Source: an uncultured Pseudomonas sp. (GTDB lineage: Bacteria; Pseudomonadota; Gammaproteobacteria; Pseudomonadales; Pseudomonadaceae). From it: 64,000 nt of DNA. A program made the position numbers and the translations under genes. The stretch covers positions 62,001 to 126,000 of the forward strand of contig NZ_CAMPHV010000007.1 of assembly GCF_946886105.1 (NCBI RefSeq). The letters are read 5' to 3'. Under the pieces are notes generated by a model. The model had not been told where the DNA came from. It saw nothing but the letters and a program-made list of their open reading frames with translations, and ran no database searches. Of the stretch, positions 36,226-46,549 are shown piece by piece; positions within the stretch are counted from its first letter, which is position 1; the number at the start of each line of letters is the position of its first letter.

Positions 36226-36548
36226 CGGCTGTGATGGGGGTGGTGCGTTGTTCCGTTATCCACTTCGCTTTTGTAGCCTGGATGACATCCGGGAGCGGTT
36301 CGGCCGTTAGCTATTTCCCCGGATTTCATCCGGGCTAAAACACAGGTAATCCGTAGCCCGGGTCGAGCGAAGCGACACCCGGGAAAGGGTGCCCTGGGTA
36401 TCGCTGTGCTCAACCCAGGCTACAGGTTGCATATGTAGCCCGGATACAACGCTCTCCGGATTTCATCCAGGCTCCGGGCTACAAAAAAAAGCCCGGCGCT
36501 AAGGCCGGGCTGAAAGTGCAGGAAAGTGCACACGGAATAGTCGTTGAA
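36226..36548. repeat. REP cluster (mainly 36272-36482) between the acyl-CoA synthetase and dctM genes
   Basis: About 320 bp without a gene. It contains four or five REP units of the GTAGCCCGGAT type in both orientations, some degenerate: GTAGCCTGGATGACATCCGG, GGATTTCATCCGGGCTA, GTAGCCCGGGTCGAGCGAAG with the partner CTGTGCTCAACCCAGGCTAC, and GTAGCCCGGATACAACGC. It ends at the terminator of the TRAP operon. No ORF or RNA gene seen. Confidence 0.85.
36483..36510 (-). terminator. Intrinsic terminator of the dctPQM operon
   Basis: On the minus strand: GCCCGGC, loop CTTAGC, GCCGGGC, then eight Ts. It lies 38 bp after the dctM stop. A textbook rho-independent terminator. Confidence 0.9.
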
Positions 36549-37832
36549 TCAGCTCATGCCCAGCCAGTTCGGCAGAGCCAAGGACACGGCCGGGATATAG
36601 GTGATCACCATCAGGAAGCCGAGCAGCAGCATCAGCCACGGCCAGGCCGCGCGGACCACTGCGGTCAGCGGCATGCCGGTCACCGCCGAGGTGACGAACA
36701 GGTTCAGCCCCACCGGCGGGGTGATCAGGCCGATCTCCATGTTCACCACCATGATGATGCCCAGGTGGATCGGATCGATACCCAACTGCACGGCGATCGG
36801 GAAGAGGATCGGCGCGAGGATCAGGATGATCGCCGAAGGCTCCATAAAGGCGCCGGCCACCAGCAACACAATGTTCACCACCAGCAGGAACTGCCAGGGT
36901 TGCAGGCCCATCTCGACCACCCAGGCGGTGATGGTCTGGGGGATCTGCTCGGTGGTCAGCACGTGGGCGAAGAGCATGGCGTTGGCGATGATGAACATCA
37001 GCATGATGCTCAGCTTGCCGGACTCCAGCAGTACTTTCGGGCACTCGCGGATGCGCATGTCCTTGTACACGAACAGCGCCACGAAGCCGGCGTAGACCGC
37101 CGCAACCGCGGCCGCTTCGGTCGGGGTGAACATGCCCGAGTAGATACCGCCGAGGATGATCACCATCAGCAGCAGACCCCAGATCGCTTCGCGCGCGGTG
37201 CTCAGGAGTTCGCGGAAGCTGGCGCGTGGCATGGCCGGCAGGTTCATTTTGCGCGCCACTATGTAGATCGCCACCATCAGCGCCACACCCAGCAGCAGAC
37301 CCGGTATCACCCCGGCCATAAACAGCTTGCCGACCGATTGCTCGGTCGCCGCGGCGTACACCACCATGACGATCGACGGCGGGATCAGGATGCCCAGGGT
37401 GCCGGCGTTACACACGATACCGGCGCCGAATGCCTGCGGGTAACCGGAGCGCACCATACCGGCGATGGCGATCGAGCCCACCGCGGCGACGGTCGCCGGG
37501 CTGGAACCCGAGAGTGCGGCGAACAGCATGCAGGCCATCACCGCGGAAATCGCCAGACCGCCACGGATATGGCCGACGCAAGCATTGGCGAAGTCGATCA
37601 GGCGCTTGGCCACGCCTCCGGTGGTCATAAAGGCGCCGGACAGCAGGAAGAACGGGATCGCCAGCAGGGTGTAGTGCTCGCTGGTTTCGAACAGCTTGAT
37701 CGCCAGTGAACGTACCGAGTCCGGGCTGAACAACATGATGGTCACCGAGCCGGCCAAACCGAGCGACACGGCAATCGGCACGCCGATGAACATCAGCAAA
37801 AACAGCAGGAAGAACAGGAACAGGATGGTCAT
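36549..37832 (-). CDS. dctM: TRAP C4-dicarboxylate transporter, large permease
   Basis: Twelve-helix inner-membrane subunit (427 residues) that carries out the Na+-coupled uptake step. Typical DctM features: MTILFLFFLLFLLMFIGVPI at the start, GASPATVA-like loop GSSPATVAAVGSIAIAGMVR, GTLGILIPPSIVMVVYAAAT, and the second-half counterpart NMEIGLITPPVGLNLFVTSA. The start overlaps the dctQ stop by one base (TAATG). Confidence 0.95.
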   Translation of the reverse strand: MTILFLFFLLFLLMFIGVPIAVSLGLAGSVTIMLFSPDSVRSLAIKLFETSEHYTLLAIPFFLLSGAFMTTGGVAKRLIDFANACVGHIRGGLAISAVMACMLFAALSGSSPATVAAVGSIAIAGMVRSGYPQAFGAGIVCNAGTLGILIPPSIVMVVYAAATEQSVGKLFMAGVIPGLLLGVALMVAIYIVARKMNLPAMPRASFRELLSTAREAIWGLLLMVIILGGIYSGMFTPTEAAAVAAVYAGFVALFVYKDMRIRECPKVLLESGKLSIMLMFIIANAMLFAHVLTTEQIPQTITAWVVEMGLQPWQFLLVVNIVLLVAGAFMEPSAIILILAPILFPIAVQLGIDPIHLGIIMVVNMEIGLITPPVGLNLFVTSAVTGMPLTAVVRAAWPWLMLLLGFLMVITYIPAVSLALPNWLGMS

Positions 37833-38461
37833 TATTTGTGTTCCTCGTGTTCGGTCAACTTCATCGCTTCGGCGGCTTCATCGGCCAGGCCGAGGCCGGT
37901 CTGCTGGTTACGCAGGATGCGCACGAAGATTTCCAGGAAGCGGATAAACACCATGGCGTAACCGAACGGCACGATGACGGTGATATGCCATTGCATGATG
38001 CCGTAGTGACCCAGGTCCTCGGCGCCGATGCCGGCGCTGAGCAGCGTGCCCATCCAGTCGAAGCTGGCCACTGTGATCAGACCCGCGTAGCCCAGGCAGG
38101 CCAGGCAGGCAATCAGGCCGATGATTCGCTGCACCGGCTTGCTGGCCAGTTTGACCAGAGCGTCGACACCGATATGTCCGGCGGTGCGCACGCCATAGGC
38201 CAGGCCGAAAAAGATCAGCCAGGCGAACAGGGCTTTGGTCAGGGCAATGCTCCAGGTCATCGCTTGGGCCATCGCCAGAATGCTGTCGCCAATGGCGAAG
38301 AAAAACTCGCTGCTAGCTTCCCAGCGATCCGCCAGGGCGTAGAACAGCGTGTAAAAGTTGTTAAGGATCACGTAGACGAAGGTCACCAGCGTCATGGCGG
38401 CCAATAGAAAGGCGATAAAGCCTTCCTCGAAGTGGTCCCAGACGCGCCGCAAGGCGTTCAT
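37832..38461 (-). CDS. dctQ: TRAP transporter small permease
   Basis: Small membrane subunit that pairs with DctM. 209 residues (slightly longer than the usual 160-200) with four hydrophobic helices: FIAFLLAAMTLVTFVYVILN, LTKALFAWLIFFGLAYGVRT, IIGLIACLACLGYAGLITVA and ITVIVPFGYAMVFIRFLEIF. A charged C-terminal tail follows. It lies between dctP (136 bp upstream, with a stable hairpin between) and dctM (1-bp overlap). Confidence 0.93.
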   Translation of the reverse strand: MNALRRVWDHFEEGFIAFLLAAMTLVTFVYVILNNFYTLFYALADRWEASSEFFFAIGDSILAMAQAMTWSIALTKALFAWLIFFGLAYGVRTAGHIGVDALVKLASKPVQRIIGLIACLACLGYAGLITVASFDWMGTLLSAGIGAEDLGHYGIMQWHITVIVPFGYAMVFIRFLEIFVRILRNQQTGLGLADEAAEAMKLTEHEEHK

Positions 38462-38548
38462 CGATAGAGTCTCCAGGGGTGGAGTGGATAGCGCAGGGTC
38501 ACTGCGGACCGCTGTCCGCAGTGGGTAGGATCGGTTGAGTCGCAGGCG

Positions 38549-38582
38549 GCGATACCCATCGGATCGAGCGGATGGGTATCGC
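38549..38582 (-). other. Stable 12-bp hairpin between dctP and dctQ
   Basis: Perfect arms GCGATACCCATC (38549-38560) and GATGGGTATCGC (38571-38582) with a 10-base loop. No T-run. It lies 15 bases after the dctP stop. It probably protects the dctP mRNA 3' end or lowers dctQM expression relative to the binding protein. The sequence type is also found among Pseudomonas extragenic repeats. Confidence 0.6.
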
Positions 38583-38597
38583 TGCGCTCAATTGCTC

Positions 38598-39894
<1,297 letters not shown>

Positions 39895-41280
39895 TTACTC
39901 GAATTCCTCTGGCGGGAATCCGCCGGTCTCGGCGAAGCTGAGGCCGTGCTTGCGCAGTTTGTCGTGCAGGGTTTTGCGCGGCACGCCGAGGGCTTCTGCG
40001 AGGCTGCGCAACGAGTTGTGCGAACGGCTCAGTTCGGCGCTGATCAGGCTGCGTTCGTAGGCTTCCACCTGGGCGCTCAAGCCGCTGGCCGGCACCGGCG
40101 TCTCGGTCTCGGGCGGCGCTTGCAGGTCGAGATCCAGACCCAGGCCCAGGGCGAAGCGCTCGGCGGCATTCTGCAGTTCGCGTACGTTGCCCGGCCAGCT
40201 ATGGCGCAGCAGGGCGGCGCGTTGCTGCGGTTGCAGCGCCCGTGGGGGCAGGCCATGGCGGCTGCCGGCGGCCTCGGCGAAGTGCTGGAACAGCAGCAGT
40301 GCATCCTCGCCGCGCTCGCGCAATGCCGGGATCCGTAGCGGCGCGACATTCAGTCGGTAATACAGGTCGGCGCGGAAACGGCCCTGATCGGCGGCCTGGC
40401 GCAGGTCCTCCTTGGTCGCGGCGATGACCCGGATATCCAGGGGGATCAACTGGTTGCCGCCGAGGCGCTCGACCACCCGCTCCTGCAGCATGCGCAGCAG
40501 TTTGACCTGCACCTCCAGGCTCATGCTCTCGATTTCGTCGAGGAACAGAGTGCCGCCATTGGCGAATTCGAACTTGCCGATACGCCGCTTCTGCGCGCCG
40601 GTAAAGGCCCCGGCCTCGTGGCCGAACAGCTCGCTTTCCACCACCGACTCGGCCAGGGCGCCGGCGTTGATCGCGACGAAAGGCCCGTCGCGGCGGCTGG
40701 ACAGGTCGTGCAGGGCGCGGGCGACCACTTCCTTGCCGGCGCCGGTTTCGCCGAGGATCAACACGTCGGCGCCGATACTGGCCAGGGCGCCGATCTGTTC
40801 GCGCAGGCGCAGCATGGCCGGCGATTGGCCGACCAGGCGCGCGCTCAGTTGCTGGCGGTCGGCCAGGGCCAGGCGCAGGTTGCGGTTTTCCAGCACCAGA
40901 CGGCGTACTGTCAGGGCGCGGCGCACGCTGTCGAGCAGGTCTTCGCTGGCGAAGGGTTTTTCCAGAAAATCGTAGGCGCCGGCGCGCATCGCCTGCACGG
41001 CCAGGGGGACATCGCCGTGGCCGGTGATCAGCAGCACCGGCAGTTCCGGGTCTTGCTCGTGCAACTGTTCTAGCAGTTGCAGGCCGTCGATGCCGGGCAT
41101 GCGGATATCGCTGACCACCACGCCGGGCCAGTCATGGCCGATGCGCGCGGCCAGCCCGCGGGCGTCGGCCAGGCTGGTGACTTTCAAACCGGCCAGATCG
41201 AGGGTCTGGCTCAGGGCTTGGCGCAGGTGTGGATCGTCATCGATCAGCAGAACCTGGGTACGGGTGTCGAGGCTGGTCAT
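39895..41280 (-). CDS. dctD: C4-dicarboxylate response regulator, sigma-54 activator
   Basis: NtrC-family activator of dctPQM. 461 residues: receiver at about 8-125 with phospho-acceptor D58 in GVVVSDIRMPGIDG, AAA+ domain at about 150-380 with Walker A GETGAGKEVVAR, the sigma-54 contact loop EAGAFTGAQK, Walker B GGTLFLDEIE, and R-finger region FRADLYYRLNVAPLRIP. A C-terminal Fis-type helix-turn-helix ends the protein (LRSLAEALGVPRKTLHDKLR). It overlaps dctB by 4 bases. Confidence 0.96.
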   Translation of the reverse strand: MTSLDTRTQVLLIDDDPHLRQALSQTLDLAGLKVTSLADARGLAARIGHDWPGVVVSDIRMPGIDGLQLLEQLHEQDPELPVLLITGHGDVPLAVQAMRAGAYDFLEKPFASEDLLDSVRRALTVRRLVLENRNLRLALADRQQLSARLVGQSPAMLRLREQIGALASIGADVLILGETGAGKEVVARALHDLSSRRDGPFVAINAGALAESVVESELFGHEAGAFTGAQKRRIGKFEFANGGTLFLDEIESMSLEVQVKLLRMLQERVVERLGGNQLIPLDIRVIAATKEDLRQAADQGRFRADLYYRLNVAPLRIPALRERGEDALLLFQHFAEAAGSRHGLPPRALQPQQRAALLRHSWPGNVRELQNAAERFALGLGLDLDLQAPPETETPVPASGLSAQVEAYERSLISAELSRSHNSLRSLAEALGVPRKTLHDKLRKHGLSFAETGGFPPEEFE

Positions 41281-43088
41281 ATCGGGTAATCCTCAGCCGT
41301 CCGGGCGCTCACGCCATGTTCGGCGGCACGCAGGCGGACGATCAACAGGGCGCCGCCCTCGGCATGGTTGGCGAACAGCAATTCGCCGCCCAGGGCACGC
41401 ATCAGGGTATCGCAGATCGCCAGGCCCAGCCCCAGTCCCTGGGCGCTGGTCTTGGTGGTGAAGAAGGGTTCGCGAGCGCGTTGCAGCGCATCGGCGGAAA
41501 ACCCTGGGCCGTTGTCGCGTAGATGCAGCTCGATGCCTTCGGCGTGGCGCTCGGCGCTGAGCCAGATGCGCCGCGGTTGGGGCACTTCGGCGAGGGCGTC
41601 GAGGGCATTGGCCAAGAGGTTGCCGAGCACCTGGCGCAGGCGGGTTTCGCCCGCCTGTACCCACAGGGTCGCCTCGGGCAGGTCGCGGATCAGCTCCACC
41701 TCCATGCTGCGTCGGCGCTTGGCCAACAGCGCCAGGGCATCGTCGATGGCCGGCTGCAGGGCCACGGTTTCCGGGGCATGCCTGTCGCGCCGGGCGAAGG
41801 CGCGCAGATGGGCGATGATCGAGGCCATGCGCTCGGTCAGCTCGCTGATCGATTTCAGGTTGGCGCGGGCATCCTCGTTGCGTTGATGGTCGAGCAATAC
41901 CCCGGCGTTGTCGGCATAGCTGCGGATCGCCGCCAGCGGCTGGTTGAGCTCGTGGCTGATGCTCGCGCTCATGGTGCCCAGGGCCGACAGCTTGCTGGCC
42001 TGAACCAGTTCGTCCTGGGCCTGTACCAGTTCCTGCTGGGCTTGTTCGCGCTCCAGCACTTCCTGCTTCAGCCGGCTGTTGAGCAGCTCCAGATCCTGGG
42101 TGCGCTCCTGCACTCGGCGTTCCAGATGCTGGCGCGCGCGGGCATCCAGCGCGATGCGTTCGAGGTAGTGGCGACGCCGTTGCATCAGCAGGCCGAGCAG
42201 CAGCATCAACAGCGACAACACGCCGGCGCCAGCGGCCACGGCGGTGCGCACCGGACGGTCGATCAGGGTGCGCGGGGCGAGAATGCTCACCGACCAGCCG
42301 ATCTCGGTAAGCTCGCGCTGCTGCCTGATCCAATTTTCCTCGTCGAGCTGCAAAGGCGGCGGCGACAGCGTCTGATAGGGCCGGTTGGCGGCAACCGCGG
42401 CGCGCTCGGCGGCGTCCAGTGGGCGGCTGGCGGTAAAGCGCCAGGCGCTGTTGGAGGTGAGGATCACCACGCCGTTGGCGTCGGTGACCAGCAGCTGTTC
42501 CGGTGTGTTGCCCCAGAGCGTTTCGGTGTGATCCAAGTCGACTTTGACTACCAGCGCGCCGAGGTTGTGGTCGCCGTTGCGCACCGCCGCGGCGAAGTAA
42601 TAGCCGCGTTTGCCCGAGGTGGTGCCCAAGCCGAAGAAGCGTCCGGGGCGCCCGGCGATAGCCTCGCGAAAGTAGGGACGGAAGGCGAAGTTGCGGCCGA
42701 CGAAGGAGTCCTCCTGATCCCAGTTGGAGGCCGCCAGCGTGTTGCCCTCGGGGTCCATCAGGTAGATCACATCGGCGCCGGTCTGTGCGCGCACCTGGTC
42801 GAGCAGGCGGTTGGCGTTATCCACCACGCGGCTGTTGTCCGGCTTGGCCAGGGTGCTGCGCAGGGCCGGCAGATCGCCGAGGATCTGTGGCAATACCTCG
42901 TAGCGGCCGAGGGTGCCGATCAGGTTGGCGACATAGAGATCGAGGGTCTGACGGTTCTGTTCGATCAGCACGCCGCTGTAATAGCGCTCGGCGAGCTGTT
43001 GCAGCGGCCAGAGCAGCGGCGCCAACAGCAGCGTCAGCAGAATCAGGTTGCGCCAACGGGGACGGCGCGGGTGGGGCAGGGGCGACAT
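41277..43088 (-). CDS. dctB: C4-dicarboxylate sensor histidine kinase
   Basis: Membrane sensor that phosphorylates DctD. 603 residues: TM1 at about 14-32, a periplasmic double-PDC (Cache) region at about 35-280 (YLMDPEGNTLAASNWDQEDS, GRFFGLGTTSGKRGYYFAAA), TM2 at about 283-303, and a coiled-coil linker (RRVQERTQDLELLNSRLKQE). The H box is SASISHELNQPLAAIRSY with H379, followed by N (LGNLLANALDAL), G1 (LRDNGPGFS) and G2 (GLGLGLAICDTLMRALGG) boxes. First gene of the dctBD pair. Confidence 0.95.
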   Translation of the reverse strand: MSPLPHPRRPRWRNLILLTLLLAPLLWPLQQLAERYYSGVLIEQNRQTLDLYVANLIGTLGRYEVLPQILGDLPALRSTLAKPDNSRVVDNANRLLDQVRAQTGADVIYLMDPEGNTLAASNWDQEDSFVGRNFAFRPYFREAIAGRPGRFFGLGTTSGKRGYYFAAAVRNGDHNLGALVVKVDLDHTETLWGNTPEQLLVTDANGVVILTSNSAWRFTASRPLDAAERAAVAANRPYQTLSPPPLQLDEENWIRQQRELTEIGWSVSILAPRTLIDRPVRTAVAAGAGVLSLLMLLLGLLMQRRRHYLERIALDARARQHLERRVQERTQDLELLNSRLKQEVLEREQAQQELVQAQDELVQASKLSALGTMSASISHELNQPLAAIRSYADNAGVLLDHQRNEDARANLKSISELTERMASIIAHLRAFARRDRHAPETVALQPAIDDALALLAKRRRSMEVELIRDLPEATLWVQAGETRLRQVLGNLLANALDALAEVPQPRRIWLSAERHAEGIELHLRDNGPGFSADALQRAREPFFTTKTSAQGLGLGLAICDTLMRALGGELLFANHAEGGALLIVRLRAAEHGVSARTAEDYPI

Positions 43089-43125
43089 GGTGGGTCTCGT
43101 GATTAAGGCGCTCGATAGATTCTAT

Positions 43126-43152
43126 GCAATTACCGGGCAAATCAGCCGATAT
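43126..43152 (+). promoter_or_regulatory. Possible sigma-28 promoter of the second chemoreceptor
   Basis: GCAA, 15 bases, GCCGATAT, compared with TAAA-N15-GCCGATAA. The -10 half is nearly perfect and the -35 half is weak. It lies about 180 bp before the chemoreceptor start. The rest of the 244-bp gap shows nothing clear. Confidence 0.35.
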
Positions 43153-43332
43153 GGGCAATACTGCAATAGAGATACTTCGCCGCACAGACTGCTGCGCATC
43201 AGCGCCGTCCCGCCCGATTGAGTATCGCGAAGTTACGAATCGTAGCCTGTCGGCAGTACTCGCCAGCCGCAGGAATATGTTCATTCGCGCCAGGCATGGA
43301 CGGTTCGCGCTTGTTCGTCCTGGAGGTGTCTT

Positions 43333-44958
43333 ATGTTGGCCCAACTAACCGTCCGTGCGCGTTTGCTCCTGTTGGCCGTGCTGCCGTTGCTGGTGCTGAT
43401 CCTGGTAATCACCATGGCATTGACCAATGCCAGCCGCCTGAACCGCAGCTTCGACGAGCTGTTCGTCCATCGCATGCAGCCGATCAGCCAGCTCAAGCTG
43501 GTGTCCGACGCCTATGCCGTGGCGATGGTCGATGCGCTGCATAAATACCGTGCCGGGGTATTCGACGCGGCGCGCTTGCGTAAGGAGTTCGCCGAGGCCC
43601 GCCAGCGTGGCGATCAAGCCTGGTCGGCCTACACGGCGACCAATCTGACCGACGACGAAAAGGCCCGGGTCGAACGTACCAAGCCGCATTTACTGCGGGT
43701 GCAGCAACTGGCGGATCAATACCTCGGGCAAATCGACAACGGCCAATTGCTCGCCGCCGAGGCCAATACCTTCAACCGTACCCTGTACGACACCTTCGAC
43801 CCCTTGGGCGGCGAGCTGGGCGATTTGATCAGCCTGCAACTCAGCGAAGGCGAAAAGCTCGGTGCGCAGACCGCCAGCCAATACCAGTCGATCAGGAACA
43901 CCTTTATCGTCATCGGCGCGATCGCCTTGCTGCTGGTGTTGGCCGCGGCGTTGCTGATCAGCCTGTCGATCATTCGCCCGTTGTCGGCGTTGTGCGCGGT
44001 GATCAGCGATGTCCAGCAGTCCGCGGACCTGACCCTGCGTGCCGATGTCGTCGGGCGCGACGAGGTCGCCGATACCGCCCGTGCATTCAATGCGCTGCTC
44101 GGCCATCTGCAGGAGTTGATCCGGCACCTGGCCGGCGCCGCCGCTCAGTTGGCCACGGCCTCCGAAGAAATGAGCGCGATCAGTACCCAGGTCAGCCATG
44201 CCGCGACGGCCCAGGGCGATCAGACCAATATGGTCGCCACCGCGATCCAGCAGATGAGCGTGGCGGTTCAGGAAGTCGCGCGCAATGCGCTCAGCACCGC
44301 GCAAACCGCCACCGACGCCAATCAGGAGGCGCGCCAGGGCAATGAGCTGGTGCAGTCCAACCTCAAGGCGATTCAGGGGCTATCGGCGTCGGTGGAAAAG
44401 GCCGGCGAAGTGATCGATACCCTGCATAGCCAGAGCGACGAGATCAGCAAGGTGCTGGGGGTGATTCAAAGCATTGCCGAACAAACCAATTTGCTCGCGC
44501 TGAATGCCGCAATCGAAGCCGCCCGGGCCGGCGACGCCGGGCGTGGGTTCGCCGTGGTGGCCGACGAGGTGCGCAGCCTGGCCAGCAATACGCAGAAAGC
44601 CACCGAGTCGATCCGCGGCATGATCGATGCGTTGCAAGGCGGCGCGCGCAGTGCGGTGAACGCCATGCAGGCCTCCCGCGAGCAGGCGCAGAACAGTGTC
44701 AGCCATGCCCGCGAGGCCGGCGAGGTGCTGACCCATATCGCCCATGCGGTCGAAGGTATCGCCGACGGCAATGCACAGATATCCACGGCCACGGAGCAGC
44801 AGACCTCGGTGACCGGTGAGATCAGCCATAACATCAGCAGCCTCAACGACAGCATCCGCGATGTGGTCAACGGCGCCGAGCAAAGTTCGATTGCCAGCCG
44901 CGACCTGGCCAAGCTGGCCAGCGAACTGCAGCAGCAGGTGCAGCGCTTCAGGGCTTAG
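43333..44958 (+). CDS. Methyl-accepting chemotaxis protein, four-helix-bundle sensor
   Basis: Chemoreceptor of 541 residues. TM1 at about 9-30, a periplasmic helical region of roughly 150 residues resembling 4HB_MCP (ASRLNRSFDELFVHRMQPIS, MVDALHKYRAGVFDAARLRK), TM2 at about 195-215, HAMP, then a methyl-accepting domain with the hairpin tip [20 protein letters not shown]. There is no obvious C-terminal CheR-binding pentapeptide; it ends QQQVQRFRA. The stop codon TAG lies in the TTAG border of palindromic element copy D. Confidence 0.94.
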   Translation: MLAQLTVRARLLLLAVLPLLVLILVITMALTNASRLNRSFDELFVHRMQPISQLKLVSDAYAVAMVDALHKYRAGVFDAARLRKEFAEARQRGDQAWSAYTATNLTDDEKARVERTKPHLLRVQQLADQYLGQIDNGQLLAAEANTFNRTLYDTFDPLGGELGDLISLQLSEGEKLGAQTASQYQSIRNTFIVIGAIALLLVLAAALLISLSIIRPLSALCAVISDVQQSADLTLRADVVGRDEVADTARAFNALLGHLQELIRHLAGAAAQLATASEEMSAISTQVSHAATAQGDQTNMVATAIQQMSVAVQEVARNALSTAQTATDANQEARQGNELVQSNLKAIQGLSASVEKAGEVIDTLHSQSDEISKVLGVIQSIAEQTNLLALNAAIEAARAGDAGRGFAVVADEVRSLASNTQKATESIRGMIDALQGGARSAVNAMQASREQAQNSVSHAREAGEVLTHIAHAVEGIADGNAQISTATEQQTSVTGEISHNISSLNDSIRDVVNGAEQSSIASRDLAKLASELQQQVQRFRA

Positions 44959-45132
44959 CAGGCCGTTGAAAAACGTAGGTGAGGCAGCCAGCGCAAGGCA
45001 AAAACAGGCGAAAAAGCGGAGTTTACGTGTTGTAAATGAGCATTTTGACGGGGGCGCCTAGCCTGGGCTCGCATACGAGCCTGTTTTTAACGCAGCGATG
45101 GCAACGCAAGTAGTTTTTCAACAGCCTGTTAG
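44955..45132. mobile_element. Palindromic NTAG element, copy D
   Basis: 170-bp element (44959-45128) between TTAG direct repeats (44955-44958, 45129-45132), between convergent chemoreceptor and rmlD genes. The ends are CAGGCCGTTGAAAAACG and TAGTTTTTCAACAGCCTG. It shares the interior motif GCGGAGTTTACGTGTTGTAA and a GGGGGCGCCTAGCCTGGGCT block with copy A. The left TTAG contains the chemoreceptor stop codon. Confidence 0.8.
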
Positions 45133-45138
45133 GGGGCG

Positions 45139-46005
45139 TTATCGCTCGGTAAGGCATTCGGCCAGGGCCGCCCGCCAGTCCGGCAATTGGATCGCCCAGT
45201 CGCGTTGCAGGCGCGTGCAGTCCAGGCGTGAATTGAGCGGGCGGCGGGCCGGGGTCGGGTAGGCGCTGCTGGGAATCGGCGTCGGCTCGCAAGCCTGCTT
45301 ACCCTGGGCGCGCAGATGTTCGGCGATGGCGCTGGCAAAGCCGTGCCAGCTGGTTTCGCCCAGGCTCGTCAGGTGATAGATGCCCCAGGGGCCGGATCGG
45401 CCCACGCGCCAGTGCTCGATCAACTGGCCGGTGGCCCGGGCGATGCTGCCGGCCCAGGTCGGCGCACCGATCTGGTCGGCCACCACATTGAGGCTGTCGC
45501 GCTCCTGTAACAGGCGCTGCATGCTCAGCAGGAAATTGCTGCCATGCCGCGAATAGACCCAGCTGGTGCGTAGGATCAGGTACGCGCCGCCGACCGCCTG
45601 AATCGCCTGCTCGCCGGCCAGTTTGCTGCGCCCGTAAAGGTTCAGCGGGTTGGGCGCATCCTGCTCGGTGTAGGGCGTCGGCTTGCTGCCGTCGAATACG
45701 TAGTCGGTGGAGTAGTGGATCAGCGGCACACCCAGCTCGGCGGCGCGCTCGGCGAGCAGGCCGGGCGCCACGGCGTTGATCGCGAAGGCCAGCTCCTGCT
45801 CGCTTTCGGCGCGGTCTACGGCGGTATGGGCGGCGGCATTGACGATCAAGTCGGGGTGCAGCCTCTGCAACTGGCGGCGCAGTTGCTCGGGTTGGCTGAG
45901 GTCCAGCTGCGCCCGGCCGAGCACGCTGAGTTCGGCCTGTTGCCCGAGGCTCAATTGCAGTTCGTGGCTGAGCTGACCGTGCTGGCCGAGCAACAGGATT
46001 TTCAT
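45139..46005 (-). CDS. rmlD: dTDP-4-dehydrorhamnose reductase
   Basis: Last step in dTDP-L-rhamnose synthesis, an NAD(P)H-dependent reductase. 288 residues of extended SDR type: nucleotide-binding start MKILLLGQHGQLSHELQLSL, VNAAAHTAVDRAESEQELAF, DYVFDGSKPTPYTEQDAPNP, and the active-site YGRSKLAGEQAI (YxxxK). The start overlaps the rmlC stop (ATGA). It is the last gene in the rmlB-A-C-D operon, followed by element copy D. Confidence 0.95.
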   Translation of the reverse strand: MKILLLGQHGQLSHELQLSLGQQAELSVLGRAQLDLSQPEQLRRQLQRLHPDLIVNAAAHTAVDRAESEQELAFAINAVAPGLLAERAAELGVPLIHYSTDYVFDGSKPTPYTEQDAPNPLNLYGRSKLAGEQAIQAVGGAYLILRTSWVYSRHGSNFLLSMQRLLQERDSLNVVADQIGAPTWAGSIARATGQLIEHWRVGRSGPWGIYHLTSLGETSWHGFASAIAEHLRAQGKQACEPTPIPSSAYPTPARRPLNSRLDCTRLQRDWAIQLPDWRAALAECLTER

Positions 46006-46547
46006 GGGAATAGATCGGCGGCGCTGAAGGCAAGGCCAGCCTGGTCCTTGGCCGAGAGTTGCGGCGGCCCATCCAGCGGCCAGTCGATGGCCAGTGTCGG
46101 GTCGTCCCAGCGGATACAGCGCTCATGCTCGGGCGCGTAATAGTCGGTGGTTTTGTAGAGGAATTCGGCGACTTCGCTAAGCACCAGAAAGCCATGGGCG
46201 AAGCCTTCCGGCACCCATACTTGGCGTTTGTTCTCGGCCGAGAGGTGTACGCCGAGCCAGCGGCCGAAGCTCGGCGAGCTGCTCCGCAGGTCCACCACCA
46301 CGTCGAATACTTCGCCGGCGGTGACCCGCACCAGCTTGCCCTGGGCCTGCTGCACCTGGTAATGCAGGCCGCGCAGTACGCCGCGCTGGGAACGCGAATG
46401 GTTGTCCTGGACGAATTCACACGCAAGGCCGGTGGCCTGTTCGAAAGCGCGTGCGTTGAAGCTCTCGTAGAAAAAGCCCCGCGCATCGCCGAACACCTTG
46501 GGCTCGAGAACCAGCACGCCGGGCAGTTCGCTGCGGATAACCTGCAT
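46002..46547 (-). CDS. rmlC: dTDP-4-dehydrorhamnose 3,5-epimerase
   Basis: Third enzyme of dTDP-L-rhamnose synthesis, a cupin dimer. The start at 46547 gives MQVIRSELPGVLVLEPKVFG (181 residues); the longer frame from 46670 overlaps rmlA and is not a real start. Active-site His in RGVLRGLHYQVQQAQGKLVR and the conserved VPEGFAHGFLVLSEVAEFLY are present. It lies 2 bases from the rmlA stop and overlaps rmlD by 4 bases. Confidence 0.95.
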   Translation of the reverse strand: MQVIRSELPGVLVLEPKVFGDARGFFYESFNARAFEQATGLACEFVQDNHSRSQRGVLRGLHYQVQQAQGKLVRVTAGEVFDVVVDLRSSSPSFGRWLGVHLSAENKRQVWVPEGFAHGFLVLSEVAEFLYKTTDYYAPEHERCIRWDDPTLAIDWPLDGPPQLSAKDQAGLAFSAADLFP

Positions 46548-46549
46548 AT

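Noticed and set aside
9015..36482. REP palindromes as CRISPR repeats
   Set aside because: They occur singly or in inverted pairs in different intergenic gaps, without regular spacing or unique spacers.
36516..37709. 397-codon forward ORF with many His residues
   Set aside because: Antisense shadow of dctM.
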